From Bacillota bacterium (GTDB lineage Bacteria; Bacillota; Clostridia; Acetivibrionales; DSM-1351), in assembly GCA_023390335.1 (NCBI GenBank), contig JAEWCZ010000054.1, forward strand, positions 1-53,346: a DNA stretch of 53,346 bases, read 5' to 3'. The notes under the pieces were generated by a model. It searched no databases. It was given only the letters and a program-made list of their open reading frames with translations, and was not told where the DNA came from. Made by a program: the position numbers and the translations under genes. This document shows, piece after piece, positions 7,356 through 16,736 of this stretch (positions are counted from its first letter, which is position 1; each line of letters begins with the position of its first letter).

Positions 7356-9173
7356 TTACATTTTACTTCTTATTTTCGCTCTTGATTCTGTATCAAGTAC
7401 TTTTTTTCTTAAACGAATACTCTTTGGAGTCATTTCTACAAGTTCATCCTCGGCAATAAATTCCAACGCCTGTTCTAAGCTTAAATTTGTAGGAGGTGTC
7501 AATCTCAATGCCTCATCTGACCCGGAAGCTCTCATATTTGTAACATGCTTTTTCTTACATACATTTACAACAAGGTCATCATATCTGGCATTTTCACCAA
7601 CAATCATACCTTCATAAACCTTTGTTCCAGGTGTTATGAATAGAGTTCCCCTTTCCTGAGCATTGTACAAGCCGTAAGTTACAGCTTCACCATCTTCCCA
7701 TGCAATCAGTGAACCTCTTGTTCTTGTAGGGATTTCACCTTTATATGGTTCATATCCGTGGAATACATGGTTCATTATTCCATTTCCTTTTGTATCAGTA
7801 AGCAATTCAGACCTGTACCCAATCAAACCTCTAGCCGGAATTCTGAATTCAAGTCTCATATACCCCTGATTTGCAGATGTCATATTAACCATCTCAGATT
7901 TTCTCTGACCAAGTTTTTCCATGACTGTTCCCATGAATTCTTCAGGAACGTCTATCATCAGGTATTCTATAGGCTCCATTAATACACCGTCTATTTCCTT
8001 GTAAATAACCGAAGGCTTTGAAACCTGGAATTCATACCCTTGTCTTCTCATTGTTTCAACCAAAATTGAAAGATGAAGTTCTCCTCTTCCTGAAACAACA
8101 AAAGCATCAGCAGAATCAGTTTCCTCAACCTTTAAGCTTACATTTGTTTCCAGTTCTTTAAAGAGCCTGTCCCTCAAATGTCTTGAAGTTACAAATGTAC
8201 CTTCTCGTCCTGCAAATGGACTGTTATTTACACTGAAGGTCATTGATAAAGTAGGCTCGTCAATTGCAACAAATGGCAACGGATCAGGTGCACCTACTTC
8301 ACATATGGTATCTCCGATGGTAACATCACCCACACCTGAAACCGCAACTATATCTCCAAGCTTTGCTTCCAGTGTCTCAATTCTTTTCAGACCTTCATAG
8401 CAATATAGCTTTGTTATTCTAGCATTAAGCTGATTTCCTTCTTTTTTGCATATTATTGCGGGTTGACCAAGTTTTACTGAACCTCTTTCTACTCTTCCTA
8501 TAGCTATTCTTCCTACGTACTCATCATAGTCTATATTAGAAACCAGCAACTGAAGAGTTCCGTCCAGTTCACCCTGTGGAGAAGGAACCTTGTCTATGAT
8601 TACATCAAATAATGGTTTTAAATCTACTCTTTCTCCTCCGAGATCACAAACTGCGAATCCTTCTCTTGAAGAAGCATAAATAACCGGAAACTCCAACTGG
8701 TCGTCGTCAGCTCCCAATTCTATAAACAGTTCTAAAACTTCGTCAACTACTTCCTCAGGCCTTGCTTCCGGTCTGTCAATCTTATTTACAACAACAATCG
8801 GCTTCAAGTCCAGTTGTAATGCCTTCTTAAGTACAAACCTCGTCTGAGGCATTGCACCTTCAAATGCATCAACTAAAAGTAAAACACCGTCAACCATTTT
8901 CAATACACGTTCAACTTCCCCGCCGAAGTCGGCATGTCCGGGAGTATCAACAATATTGATTTTAGTTCCGTTATAGTTAACAGCAGTATTCTTTGCTAGT
9001 ATTGTAATACCTCTTTCCTTTTCAAGGTCATTGGAATCCATTACTCTTTCAGCAACAGCCTCGTTTTCTCTGAAAATACCACTCTGTCTAAGCATAGCAT
9101 CAACCAGAGTAGTCTTTCCATGGTCAACGTGAGCTATTATTGCTATGTTCTTTATATCCTGTCTGATATCCAC
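7356..9173 (-). CDS. typA: Ribosome-associated GTPase TypA/BipA
   Basis: A 605-aa translational GTPase. G motifs are visible: GHVDHGKTTL near the N-terminus, GITI, DTPGH and NKID. EF-G-like domains follow, and the C-terminal half has the BipA-specific region (IPARGLIGYRSELLTDTKG). Length equals the family norm of about 605-615. BipA binds the ribosome under stress and assists 50S assembly. The start is GTG at 9173, with AAGGAG 7 nt upstream. It is flanked by mltG (about 90 bp) and mutS2 (about 155 bp), with no clear co-transcription signal. Confidence 0.96.
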   Translation of the reverse strand: MDIRQDIKNIAIIAHVDHGKTTLVDAMLRQSGIFRENEAVAERVMDSNDLEKERGITILAKNTAVNYNGTKINIVDTPGHADFGGEVERVLKMVDGVLLLVDAFEGAMPQTRFVLKKALQLDLKPIVVVNKIDRPEARPEEVVDEVLELFIELGADDDQLEFPVIYASSREGFAVCDLGGERVDLKPLFDVIIDKVPSPQGELDGTLQLLVSNIDYDEYVGRIAIGRVERGSVKLGQPAIICKKEGNQLNARITKLYCYEGLKRIETLEAKLGDIVAVSGVGDVTIGDTICEVGAPDPLPFVAIDEPTLSMTFSVNNSPFAGREGTFVTSRHLRDRLFKELETNVSLKVEETDSADAFVVSGRGELHLSILVETMRRQGYEFQVSKPSVIYKEIDGVLMEPIEYLMIDVPEEFMGTVMEKLGQRKSEMVNMTSANQGYMRLEFRIPARGLIGYRSELLTDTKGNGIMNHVFHGYEPYKGEIPTRTRGSLIAWEDGEAVTYGLYNAQERGTLFITPGTKVYEGMIVGENARYDDLVVNVCKKKHVTNMRASGSDEALRLTPPTNLSLEQALEFIAEDELVEMTPKSIRLRKKVLDTESRAKIRSKM

Positions 9174-9328
9174 AAAAATTCTCCTTCACTACATCCTAAT
9201 TTATTATCTATAATTAATCTTCTTTTTAAGCCATATTAAACGATATATCTAATATAAAGTAAAAAGCCACTAATTATTCTAATTTACCATGTCTAAATTG
9301 TCAACCTTTTGCATATTTTGGGTGGAAG

Positions 9329-11707
9329 TTATTTAAGTTCAACAACTGTTACTCCGCTTTCACCCTCACCCAGTTTTCCTAGTCTGAAGCTTTTTATATG
9401 AGGGTTATGCTTAAGGTGCTGTTGCAATCCGGCTCTAAGCGCTCCCGTACCTTTTCCGTGGATCAGGAAAACTTCACCCAAACCTGCGATACTTGCATCA
9501 TCAAGATATTTGTCAACAACATCAACGGCTTCGCTGAGCATCATTCCACGCAGATCTATTTCAGTTGACATGTTCTGAGCTTTGGAAACACCTATTTTAC
9601 CCATTCCGGTTCTTTGTATCTGCTGTTTCTGCTCATCTACCAATTTTAGGTTTGAAATATGAACATTTATCTTCATTATTCCTGCCTGAACTTGTGCTTC
9701 CCCGTTCTTATCAGGTAGAGATAAAATCGTTCCTTTTTGGTTAAGGTTAACTATTAATACAGTATCACCAGGTTTGAGATTTTTAGGCGGTTTCACAAGC
9801 CCCTGTCTAGGCATTATAGATTCAACCAGTGAATCATCCAGCTTGTTTATACTCTTATTAAGTCTTTGACGAAGCTCCTCTGTTTGTCTTCGTACTTCAG
9901 CCTCTTCCTGCTCTTTTGCCAATCTTTTCATTTCTGAAACTAACTCGTCTGCTTGGCGTTTTGAATCTGTTAGAATCCGTCGTGCTTCTTCACGAGCCTT
10001 GCGAAGTTCACTTTCTTTTTGGTCAGCTAATCTTCTTTTTTGATCCTCCAAATCCCTTTTAAGTCGTTCCGCTTCCTGTCTGTAACTTTCGGCACGCATT
10101 TTTTCTTTTTCAGCTTCACTACGATTCTTTTCTATACTTAATAGTATATCCTCAAATCGGATATCCTCTTGTGATAAAAATTCCTTAGACCTTTCTATTA
10201 TATCATCCGTAAGGCCAAGTCTTTTTGAAATGGCAAATGCATTACTCTTTCCCGGTACACCTATTAGCAATCTGTAAGTAGGTCGGAGCGTTTCCACATC
10301 AAATTCGCAGGATGCATTTTCCACACCTGTTGTTGAGATGGCATATACCTTGAGTTCACTATAGTGGGTTGTTGCCAGAGTTGTAGCACCCATTTGGTGA
10401 AGGCATTCAAGAATAGACATAGCTAAAGCTGCCCCTTCTGTAGGGTCAGTTCCCGCACCCAACTCATCCAGGAGTATAAGCGACTTGTTGTTGACACCAC
10501 TGAGTATATTCACAATATTTTTCATATGAGATGAAAATGTACTAAGACTCTGTTCAATACTCTGCTCGTCGCCAATGTCTGCATAGATCTTTTCAAAGAC
10601 GCTCATTTCTGTTCCTTCTTTTGCAGGAACCAGAAGCCCTGACTGCATCATTAAAGTAAATAGTCCAACTGTTTTTAGTGATACCGTCTTACCTCCTGTA
10701 TTAGGCCCTGTAACAATTAATGAACTGAATTTATCACCAATCCAGAAATCAATAGGTACTACTTTTTGTGGGTCAAGGAGAGGATGTCTTCCCTTTTTAA
10801 TAATTATCTTGCCTTCATCATTAATTTTAGGACATATACAATTATAGTCTACTGCCAGTTTTGCCTTCGCAAAAATAAAATCAAGTCTAGCCATTATACT
10901 CATGTTTGCATTCAATTGGGGCAATATGAGTGAAGCATCCTGAGACAACTCTGCAAGTATCCTGTCTATCTCCGTTTGTTCCTTAACCCTAAGTTGCTTT
11001 ATGCTGTTATTTGCTTCAACAACTGCAATTGGCTCAATAAACAAAGTAGCGCCGCTGGCAGAAGAATCATGAACCAATCCGGGGATATCCCCCTTATGCT
11101 CTTGTTTTACAGGTATAACGTATCTGTCGCCCCTCATGGTTACAACAGATTCCTGAATATACTTCTGATATTTTGTGGAACGAATAATTGAGTTCAGCTT
11201 ATCCTTAATAGAGGCCTGCTGCTCTTTAATCTGACGTCTGATGCTGCTTAGTGCAGGACTTGCACCATCTGCAATCTCATCTTCACTTAATATGCAGTTC
11301 TCAATTTTTTGTTCCAACCTCTGATTTGATTCAAGACAGGATACCAGTTCATTTACTACACTTGAGTTATTCTCGTCTAATTTATCATTTACGTAGCCCT
11401 TTAATCTTCTGGCAGCTCTTAAAACTCCTGCCAGCCGCAGCAGTTCTCCGGGGTTGAGTACTCCTCCCATATCAAGCCTTTTTAAGCTCATTCTGATATC
11501 CGTAATACCTCCAAGGGGTGGTGAACCCCTTCTCAGTACACAACTAACACCGTCATTTGTCTCTGACAGCATTTTTTCAACTGCCCTGAAATCAGTTTGA
11601 GGAGTTAGCTCTAAAACAAGCTCCCTCCCCAATTCAGATGCGGTTAAGCCTTTTAATTTATCAATAATTTTATCAAATTCAAGTACTCTTTGTGTTTTTT
11701 CATTCAT
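9329..11707 (-). CDS. mutS2: MutS2: ribosome-rescue / anti-recombination ATPase with Smr domain
   Basis: A 792-aa MutS2. The ATPase core has Walker A GPNTGGKTVSLKT and Walker B-type LILLDELGAGTDP. A long charged coiled coil (KQADELVSEMKRLAKEQEE region) follows, and the C-terminus is an Smr domain (IDLRGMMLSEAVDVVDKYL ... HGKGTGALR). The N-terminal mismatch-binding domains of MutS are absent, as expected. In B. subtilis MutS2 splits collided ribosomes; in Helicobacter it suppresses recombination. A 30-nt upstream extension exists, but the ATG at 11707 has GGAAGG 8 nt upstream and starts MNEKTQRVLEFDKI like the family. Confidence 0.95.
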   Translation of the reverse strand: MNEKTQRVLEFDKIIDKLKGLTASELGRELVLELTPQTDFRAVEKMLSETNDGVSCVLRRGSPPLGGITDIRMSLKRLDMGGVLNPGELLRLAGVLRAARRLKGYVNDKLDENNSSVVNELVSCLESNQRLEQKIENCILSEDEIADGASPALSSIRRQIKEQQASIKDKLNSIIRSTKYQKYIQESVVTMRGDRYVIPVKQEHKGDIPGLVHDSSASGATLFIEPIAVVEANNSIKQLRVKEQTEIDRILAELSQDASLILPQLNANMSIMARLDFIFAKAKLAVDYNCICPKINDEGKIIIKKGRHPLLDPQKVVPIDFWIGDKFSSLIVTGPNTGGKTVSLKTVGLFTLMMQSGLLVPAKEGTEMSVFEKIYADIGDEQSIEQSLSTFSSHMKNIVNILSGVNNKSLILLDELGAGTDPTEGAALAMSILECLHQMGATTLATTHYSELKVYAISTTGVENASCEFDVETLRPTYRLLIGVPGKSNAFAISKRLGLTDDIIERSKEFLSQEDIRFEDILLSIEKNRSEAEKEKMRAESYRQEAERLKRDLEDQKRRLADQKESELRKAREEARRILTDSKRQADELVSEMKRLAKEQEEAEVRRQTEELRQRLNKSINKLDDSLVESIMPRQGLVKPPKNLKPGDTVLIVNLNQKGTILSLPDKNGEAQVQAGIMKINVHISNLKLVDEQKQQIQRTGMGKIGVSKAQNMSTEIDLRGMMLSEAVDVVDKYLDDASIAGLGEVFLIHGKGTGALRAGLQQHLKHNPHIKSFRLGKLGEGESGVTVVELK

Positions 11708-11757
11708 AAGATAATCCTTCCAATTCATATGAAACATCAGCTTCTATGCTGATTTGG

Positions 11758-11784
11758 AAGTTTGAGTCATGAAGACTCAAACTT
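11758..11784. other. Perfect hairpin spanning the acyl-CoA synthetase stop codon
   Basis: Arms 11758-11768 and 11774-11784 (AAGTTTGAGTC / GACTCAAACTT) pair over 11 bp with a 5-nt loop. It covers the last codons and the TGA of the acyl-CoA synthetase gene. On the plus strand it is followed by a T-run, on the minus strand it is not, so it is not a normal terminator for the gene it overlaps. Confidence 0.5.
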
Positions 11785-13446
11785 TTTATGATCATCCTGA
11801 CGAAGCTGTGCTCTTTTTATTTTTCCACTTATTGTTTTTGGTAATTCATCAACAAACTCTATTATTCTAGGATATTTATATGGTGCCGTAACTTTCTTAA
11901 CATAATTTTGAATATCCTTTTTCAATTCATCCGAAGGCTGATAACCCTTTGCAAGTACAACAGTTGCCTTTACAACCGTACCCCTTATACTGTCAGGTGC
12001 ACCTGTTACGGCACATTCTACAACAGACGGATGCTCTATTACTGCACTTTCAACTTCAAACGGGCTTATCCTGTAACCCGATGCTTTAATAACATCATCA
12101 TTTCTTCCTACAAACCAAAGATATCCATGCTCGTCTTTGTAAACAACATCGCCTGTATGGTATGTGTTATTATACCATACTCTTGCAGTTGCTTCAGTGT
12201 CTTTATAATATCCGCAGAACAACCCTGCAGGCTTATTAGTATCAACGTCTCTTATTACCAATTCACCTTCAACTCCTACCTGACAGGAGTTGCCTTCTTC
12301 ATCTACTACATCTATATTGTAGGCGGGGTTCGGCATTCCCATGGCACCGGGATCTACAGGCAGCCATTCATAATTGGCTACAATTACGGTGGTTTCTGTC
12401 TGACCAAATCCATTTAGTATTTCATGTCCCGTCAACCTTTTAAACCTGTTGAAAATCTCGGGATTCAAAGGTTCTCCTGCTGTTGAGCAGTGTGTTAGTG
12501 ACGATAGCTCATATTTCGTAATATCATTCTGCAGCATAAACCTATAAATTGTAGGCGGTGCACAGAAAGTCTTTACTTGATATTTTTCTATTTTCTCTAG
12601 CAAATTGCAAGGATCAAATCTATCCATATCATATAAAAATTGTACTGCACCGCATATCCATTGTCCAAATAGCTTGCCCCATGCAAACTTTGCCCAACCT
12701 GAATCAGCAACTGTTAGGTGAAGTCCCTTATCAACAACCCTGTGCCAGTACTTTGCGGTAACAATATGTCCAAGTGGATATGTAAAATCATGTACTGCCA
12801 TTTTAGGCATACTAGTCGTACCTGACGTAAAATAGATTATCATATAATCTGTATTGTAAGTATCCAAGTCGCCTGCAGGTCTTATCCAATTTTGGGAAAA
12901 TCCTTCTATTTCCGAATCATAATCCAACCATTTAGCCTTGGTTCCGCCAACCATTATGTACTTTTTAACAGTAGGAGAATCCTCAATTGAATTCTCAACG
13001 TGTTCAACTATTGCGGGATCATTATATGCGATAATAGCCTTTACTTCTGCTGCATTGTTTCTGTATACTATGTCTTTTTTCATCAGCTGATTCGTTGACG
13101 GAATAAAGGTAATTCCTATTTTCATGGCTGCGAATGCAAAGAAATAGAATTCGTATCTTCTTCTTAATATGAACATTACTTTATCGCCTTTGCCTAATCC
13201 ATTGGCAATCAGGTAGTTCGCAGTCTTGTCAGACCAGTACTTCATTTCTTTGAAAGTAAACTTCTTCTCATTCCCATGATCATCGCACCATACCAATGCA
13301 AGTCTCTCGGGTTCCAGTCTCGCATACTCATCTATTATGTCATAAGCAAAATTGAAGTTAGCTGGAACGTTTAGCTTAAAGTTCTCCTTAAAATCCTCAT
13401 AGGATTCAAAATCAGTTTTATCCAAATACCGTGTTTCCAAACTCAT
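11767..13446 (-). CDS. AMP-forming acyl-CoA synthetase (acetyl/medium-chain acyl-CoA synthetase-like)
   Basis: A 559-aa ANL-superfamily enzyme that activates a carboxylic acid through an acyl-AMP and transfers it to CoA. Motifs in order: YFTSGTTSMPKMAVHD (phosphate loop), GFGQTET (adenine/acyl site), YHTGDVVYKDEHGYLWFVGR (hinge), and the C-terminal catalytic lysine in TISGKIKR. The sequence is closer to medium-chain acyl-CoA/acetyl-CoA synthetase-like proteins of clostridia than to long-chain FadD, but substrate cannot be read from sequence. The ATG follows GGGAGG by 6-7 nt. The upstream gene is an XRE-cupin regulator 40 bp away in the same direction, a pairing that suggests local control. 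Confidence 0.85.
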   Translation of the reverse strand: MSLETRYLDKTDFESYEDFKENFKLNVPANFNFAYDIIDEYARLEPERLALVWCDDHGNEKKFTFKEMKYWSDKTANYLIANGLGKGDKVMFILRRRYEFYFFAFAAMKIGITFIPSTNQLMKKDIVYRNNAAEVKAIIAYNDPAIVEHVENSIEDSPTVKKYIMVGGTKAKWLDYDSEIEGFSQNWIRPAGDLDTYNTDYMIIYFTSGTTSMPKMAVHDFTYPLGHIVTAKYWHRVVDKGLHLTVADSGWAKFAWGKLFGQWICGAVQFLYDMDRFDPCNLLEKIEKYQVKTFCAPPTIYRFMLQNDITKYELSSLTHCSTAGEPLNPEIFNRFKRLTGHEILNGFGQTETTVIVANYEWLPVDPGAMGMPNPAYNIDVVDEEGNSCQVGVEGELVIRDVDTNKPAGLFCGYYKDTEATARVWYNNTYHTGDVVYKDEHGYLWFVGRNDDVIKASGYRISPFEVESAVIEHPSVVECAVTGAPDSIRGTVVKATVVLAKGYQPSDELKKDIQNYVKKVTAPYKYPRIIEFVDELPKTISGKIKRAQLRQDDHKKFESS

Positions 13447-13488
13447 TCGTATATCCTCCCATTACATTTAAACCATATTTTTTAAAAA

Positions 13489-14037
13489 CTAAAGTAAAAT
13501 TATCGTAAGGAATCTGGCTTCCTTACCATCCAAGGCAATCTGTTTGTGAGGAAGTGAAGAGTTGAAATATAAAGAATCCCCGGGTTCCAAATCAAATTTT
13601 TCTTTCCCTATCAGCACCTGCATTTTCCCCTCCAGACAGTAATTAAACTCCTGTCCTTTATGAGACACCATCTCAGGACTGTTTTCGGGATCAAGAACAA
13701 CTAACATAGGTTCTATTTTTCTGTTGGAATATTTATAAGCCAGACTTTCAAAGCTGTATTGGTCATACCTTTCAACTTTGAGACCTTCACCTTTTTTGAC
13801 GTGGCATATATCGTGAAGTTTTGGTGATGTTCCTGTTAAAATTTCAGTTATATTGACCTTATAAATTTCTGCCAGCTCATATAATAAACTGACAGGGATA
13901 TCATCTTCAGCGTTTTCGTATAATTTATATTGTTCAAGCTTGACTCCCAGTTGCTCTGCTACCTCTTCCTCAGTGTAACCTGACAAAAGCCTGAGTCCCT
14001 TGATTCTTACAGCAATGTCCTTGACTTTTTCATTCAT
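13489..14037 (-). CDS. XRE-family transcriptional regulator with C-terminal cupin sensor domain
   Basis: A 182-aa regulator. Residues about 8-65 form a helix-turn-helix (IKGLRLLSGYTEEEVAEQLG ... YENAEDDIPVSLLYELAEIY), and about 110-180 form a small cupin barrel (EFNYCLEGKMQVLIGKEKFDLEPGDSLYFNSSLPHKQIAL). This HTH-cupin layout is usual for regulators that sense small metabolites. It ends 42 bp before the acyl-CoA synthetase start, in the same direction, and probably controls that gene and itself. The ATG has GGAGG 8 nt upstream. The effector is unknown; an acid or acyl-CoA intermediate is a guess from context. Confidence 0.87.
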   Translation of the reverse strand: MNEKVKDIAVRIKGLRLLSGYTEEEVAEQLGVKLEQYKLYENAEDDIPVSLLYELAEIYKVNITEILTGTSPKLHDICHVKKGEGLKVERYDQYSFESLAYKYSNRKIEPMLVVLDPENSPEMVSHKGQEFNYCLEGKMQVLIGKEKFDLEPGDSLYFNSSLPHKQIALDGKEARFLTIILL

Positions 14038-14164
14038 ATTTTAAACCTCCATGAGTGTGATAACTTATGTAATAACATCTATAATATAACAACAATATTC
14101 TTATTATAGCATATTTAGCCAAAGAGGTTTATTATATTTTATCTATTTAATTGAATAAATTATA

Positions 14165-14455
14165 TCAAGATCTTATTTTTTTCCTCAAGACTGGATACAT
14201 CCAGAAACCTAGAGTCATGGTTATTAGACAGGCAGATATCCCAAATAAAGACGGCATAAACCTGAAAAAAAGAGTTTGAAATGTTGTTTCAGAGGTTCTA
14301 TCCATATAAACGGCAGAATTGACTATAATATACGTAAAAAAGAAGGCTATTCCCAGCAATTGAAATACATAATGCCGCTTTAGCAGGTTAACTGCAAAGC
14401 CTGCGATAAATATTATAATAAAAACGCCTATTGAGTATGAAAAAGCTGGTGACAT
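14165..14455 (-). CDS. Small hydrophobic membrane protein, unknown
   Basis: I do not recognise this family. The 96-aa product has three predicted membrane helices (about 5-23, 31-50, 68-90) and a basic C-terminus (VLRKKIRS). A start 12 nt further upstream is possible, but the GGAGG overlapping that codon lies 5 nt before the ATG at 14455, which I therefore choose. It lies between a terminator upstream and the XRE-cupin gene downstream (128 bp), so it is probably its own transcription unit. Confidence 0.6.
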   Translation of the reverse strand: MSPAFSYSIGVFIIIFIAGFAVNLLKRHYVFQLLGIAFFFTYIIVNSAVYMDRTSETTFQTLFFRFMPSLFGISACLITMTLGFWMYPVLRKKIRS

Positions 14456-14482
14456 AACAACCTCCATTTGTACTTACGTACT

Positions 14483-14527
14483 AAAAAGCCCCGAGTATTT
14501 TTACAAATATTGTAATATACTCAGGGC
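14483..14527 (-). terminator. Rho-independent terminator after the 14577-15092 gene
   Basis: Arms around 14488-14506 and 14510-14527 (GCCC-GAGTAT... / ...ATACTC-GGGC, one mismatch) are followed on the minus strand by TTTTT. It lies 50 bp after the stop of the membrane protein gene at 14577. Confidence 0.8.
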
Positions 14528-14576
14528 ATTTATTCAAATTATTTCTCAATTTCGGAAATCTTCTTCAACAAAAGTT

Positions 14577-15092
14577 CTAGATTTTTAATTTAGGTTTTAG
14601 TGTAGAGGAATAAAACCTTATAAACAAAGTGTAAACATAATCATATACTATAAAAACTATTTCCATTAATGCTGAAATTATATACACAGGAGCAGCTAAT
14701 TCAACACCCGTCATTATAAATTCCTTTAGAAATACAACCCCCAACAGCAAACATATATTAAAATAAACTAACTTTAATATATATTCCAGAACCCTGCTTT
14801 GCAGCCTCTCAAAGTATAGTTTTAACAGTCCATAAACACCGAAAAACACTATATATGGGATGACTTCAAGTCTTGGTATCAAAACCGCTGCCAAAACAGC
14901 AGATGCAGCATAAAAAGTCCATCCTGCTTTTGCGCCAAATTCAATTATTATAATTGCAGTAAAAAGTGAACTTATTGCATACAACGAAAGCCTGCTTGTA
15001 GGCAAAACAGCTGCAAGGAATACACATATGACGGTAAATCCTAAAAGAATTCCGCTTAATGTAATTTTTTTCGCTCTTGTTGCGTTATTCAT
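14577..15092 (-). CDS. Polytopic membrane protein, unknown (S-component-like topology)
   Basis: A 171-aa protein with about five membrane helices spanning most of its length and a basic C-terminal tail (STLKPKLKI). The N-terminal pattern, a short basic segment then LSGILLGFTVICVFLAAVLP and a GAKAGW turn, is reminiscent of ECF S-components and DUF2232-type proteins, but I cannot assign a family. The ATG follows GAGG by 6 nt. It ends at a good terminator and lies 38 bp after the DnaJ-like gene in the same direction, so it may belong to the DUF5685-DnaJ transcription unit. Confidence 0.65.
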   Translation of the reverse strand: MNNATRAKKITLSGILLGFTVICVFLAAVLPTSRLSLYAISSLFTAIIIIEFGAKAGWTFYAASAVLAAVLIPRLEVIPYIVFFGVYGLLKLYFERLQSRVLEYILKLVYFNICLLLGVVFLKEFIMTGVELAAPVYIISALMEIVFIVYDYVYTLFIRFYSSTLKPKLKI

Positions 15093-15130
15093 ATTTACCT
15101 CATAAATTTAGTTTTAAACCTTCACTGGTA

Positions 15131-15793
15131 TTAGCAGCAGGATATTAAATCTCCTCCACAACACTCGCACATTGAATCAGAACACCATAGACAGGTACAC
15201 ATGTCACAAAAGCTTGGTCCTGCTCCATATCCCCTATTAGCCGCATTGCCGCGGTACATGTTGTTATTTGCATTTATTCTGTTAAGGGCATCCCTGTATT
15301 CATAGTTTGAAGGATCCATGTTTACAGCTTGCTTAATATTCATTATAGCTTCGTTATACCAACCTTTTTTCATAAAGACCAGTCCACGAAGATAAAACCA
15401 TTCCGCGTTCCTGTTTTGAATGCTTTCAAGTAAAGATTCAGCCGCTGCAATGTTACCGGAGTTTATATACATTCTTACCTGACGAAAATTATTATCTCCT
15501 CCGGCATTTCCGCTACCTGCACCGCTTGTACCTCCAAAACCCGAAGAACCGGGAGCACCGCTTCTTCCACTCCAACCATTGCTGGTTTTAGCAGATTGAC
15601 CTTTTCCGGTCAAATACTCATACGCTTCATTTACTTCTCGCAGCTTATCTTCTGCGAGTTTGGAAAGAGGATTATCATGGTATTGATCCGGATGATACTT
15701 CTTCACCTGTTCTCTGTATGCTTTCTTTATTTCTTCTTCTGATGCTCCCTCACTTATTCCTAGTACTTCATATGGATTTTTCACCTTTACCAC
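15131..15793 (-). CDS. DnaJ-domain protein with TPR-like region and cysteine-rich tail
   Basis: A 220-aa protein. Residues about 5-65 form a J domain with the HPD tripeptide (VKKYHPDQYHDN), which would stimulate an Hsp70 ATPase. A Gly/Ser-rich linker (about 70-100) leads to a TPR-like helical stretch (RMYINSGNIAAAESLLESIQ ... WYNEAIMNIKQAVNMDPSN), and the last 30 residues hold nine cysteines (CDMCTC, CSDSMCECC, CC). The arrangement differs from the CxxCxGxG zinc finger of canonical DnaJ. Initiation is GTG at 15793 or GTG at 15784, behind AGAGGAG, and the gene overlaps the end of the DUF5685 gene by 26 bp, which implies translational coupling. Confidence 0.8.
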   Translation of the reverse strand: MVKVKNPYEVLGISEGASEEEIKKAYREQVKKYHPDQYHDNPLSKLAEDKLREVNEAYEYLTGKGQSAKTSNGWSGRSGAPGSSGFGGTSGAGSGNAGGDNNFRQVRMYINSGNIAAAESLLESIQNRNAEWFYLRGLVFMKKGWYNEAIMNIKQAVNMDPSNYEYRDALNRINANNNMYRGNAANRGYGAGPSFCDMCTCLWCSDSMCECCGGDLISCC

Positions 15794-16646
15794 AACTCCT
15801 CTGGCACAAAATTTTATCCGTTTTACTTAACATCCCTATATATAATATGTTCTCTAATATACCCTTATTTTCTTTTAAACTAAGCAATTCAAATGCCTTT
15901 GATGCTTCCTGTAAACAGTACAATACTGTAAACTCCGCTTGACTCTTGATATCCTTCTTAAAAGCAGCTATATCCTGTCCCGTATAATTAAATTGAATTA
16001 AAAACGGGTTGTAGCTTGAATTTTTTATATCGTCTTCCATATCATCAAAAGCATCAACCAAATATATCCATTTCCCGATATTGTAACCCATCCATCTTAG
16101 AATTTGTCTGGTTTTATCATCTAGTCTTTCGTAGTCTAAAACCTCTTCCATAAGCTTTGCAAAAGGTTCTGCAGCAACGTCTATAGAATTACATTTTTCC
16201 TTTTCTAATTTGGACAAGTCGCTTAGTCTTTGGTTAATTATAGCACACTTTTGCGGATATTCCACAACTAACTTTCGGTATGCTCTTTTAAATACAGCCA
16301 TACCTGCAAGTGCTATTTTTGACTTGTCATCATTCCACTTATCTTTCATATTATTATACGCTAAAATAATATTTATGTCGGAAGAATAATCAATAATTTC
16401 ATTATGGGTGACAAATGATTTTTTTAATGGATGAACCATGCATCTTTCTTTTGTGAGACTTGTTTTTATTTTAAGTATAGATCCTAAAAGAAGTGCCAGA
16501 AAAGCAGCATCATAAGTCAGCGTCATTCTTTTAAGCTGTCCGTGCCTCTTTCCTATTGATTTGCACACACCGCAGTAATACGCCCTGTATATGTCAAATT
16601 CCTTTATTTTTAATTCCGGTTTTTCCGGCATTATATAACCAAACAT
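15768..16646 (-). CDS. DUF5685-like protein of unknown function
   Basis: A 292-aa soluble, helix-rich protein beginning MFGYIMPEKPELKIKEFDIY and containing YYCGVCKSIGKRHG near residues 22-35, which I associate with the DUF5685 family of clostridial proteins. A possible metal ligand set is visible (CGVC, and a later DAFDDMEDD acidic stretch reminiscent of prenyl-synthase or DUF5685 aspartates). Function is not known. The frame runs 33 nt further upstream, but the ATG at 16646 has GGAGG 5 nt before it. Its 3' end overlaps the DnaJ-like gene, so the two probably work together. Confidence 0.7.
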   Translation of the reverse strand: MFGYIMPEKPELKIKEFDIYRAYYCGVCKSIGKRHGQLKRMTLTYDAAFLALLLGSILKIKTSLTKERCMVHPLKKSFVTHNEIIDYSSDINIILAYNNMKDKWNDDKSKIALAGMAVFKRAYRKLVVEYPQKCAIINQRLSDLSKLEKEKCNSIDVAAEPFAKLMEEVLDYERLDDKTRQILRWMGYNIGKWIYLVDAFDDMEDDIKNSSYNPFLIQFNYTGQDIAAFKKDIKSQAEFTVLYCLQEASKAFELLSLKENKGILENILYIGMLSKTDKILCQRSCGKGEKSI

Positions 16647-16694
16647 GTAACCTCCGTTGATGAACACTACTGCGAACACTAACCACTTTTATTT

Positions 16695-16719
16695 AAAAAG
16701 GTACACAAAAAGTGTACCT
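16695..16719 (-). terminator. Rho-independent terminator of pgsA
   Basis: AGGTACAC / GTGTACCT form an 8-bp stem with an A5 loop, followed on the minus strand by TTTTT. It begins 18 bp after the pgsA stop and separates it from the DUF5685-DnaJ unit. Confidence 0.85.
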
Positions 16720-16736
16720 AGATATATAACTACAAT

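Noticed and set aside
11908..12417. A 169-codon plus-strand frame opposite the acyl-CoA synthetase gene
   Set aside because: It is wholly antisense to a well-supported gene, has no ribosome binding site and gives a protein unlike any family.
15131..15793. The Cys-rich DnaJ-like protein as an anti-TRAP (RtpA) for mtrB
   Set aside because: Anti-TRAP is a short protein with CxxCxGxG repeats; this one has a true J domain, a different cysteine pattern, and lies 2.4 kb from mtrB in another unit.
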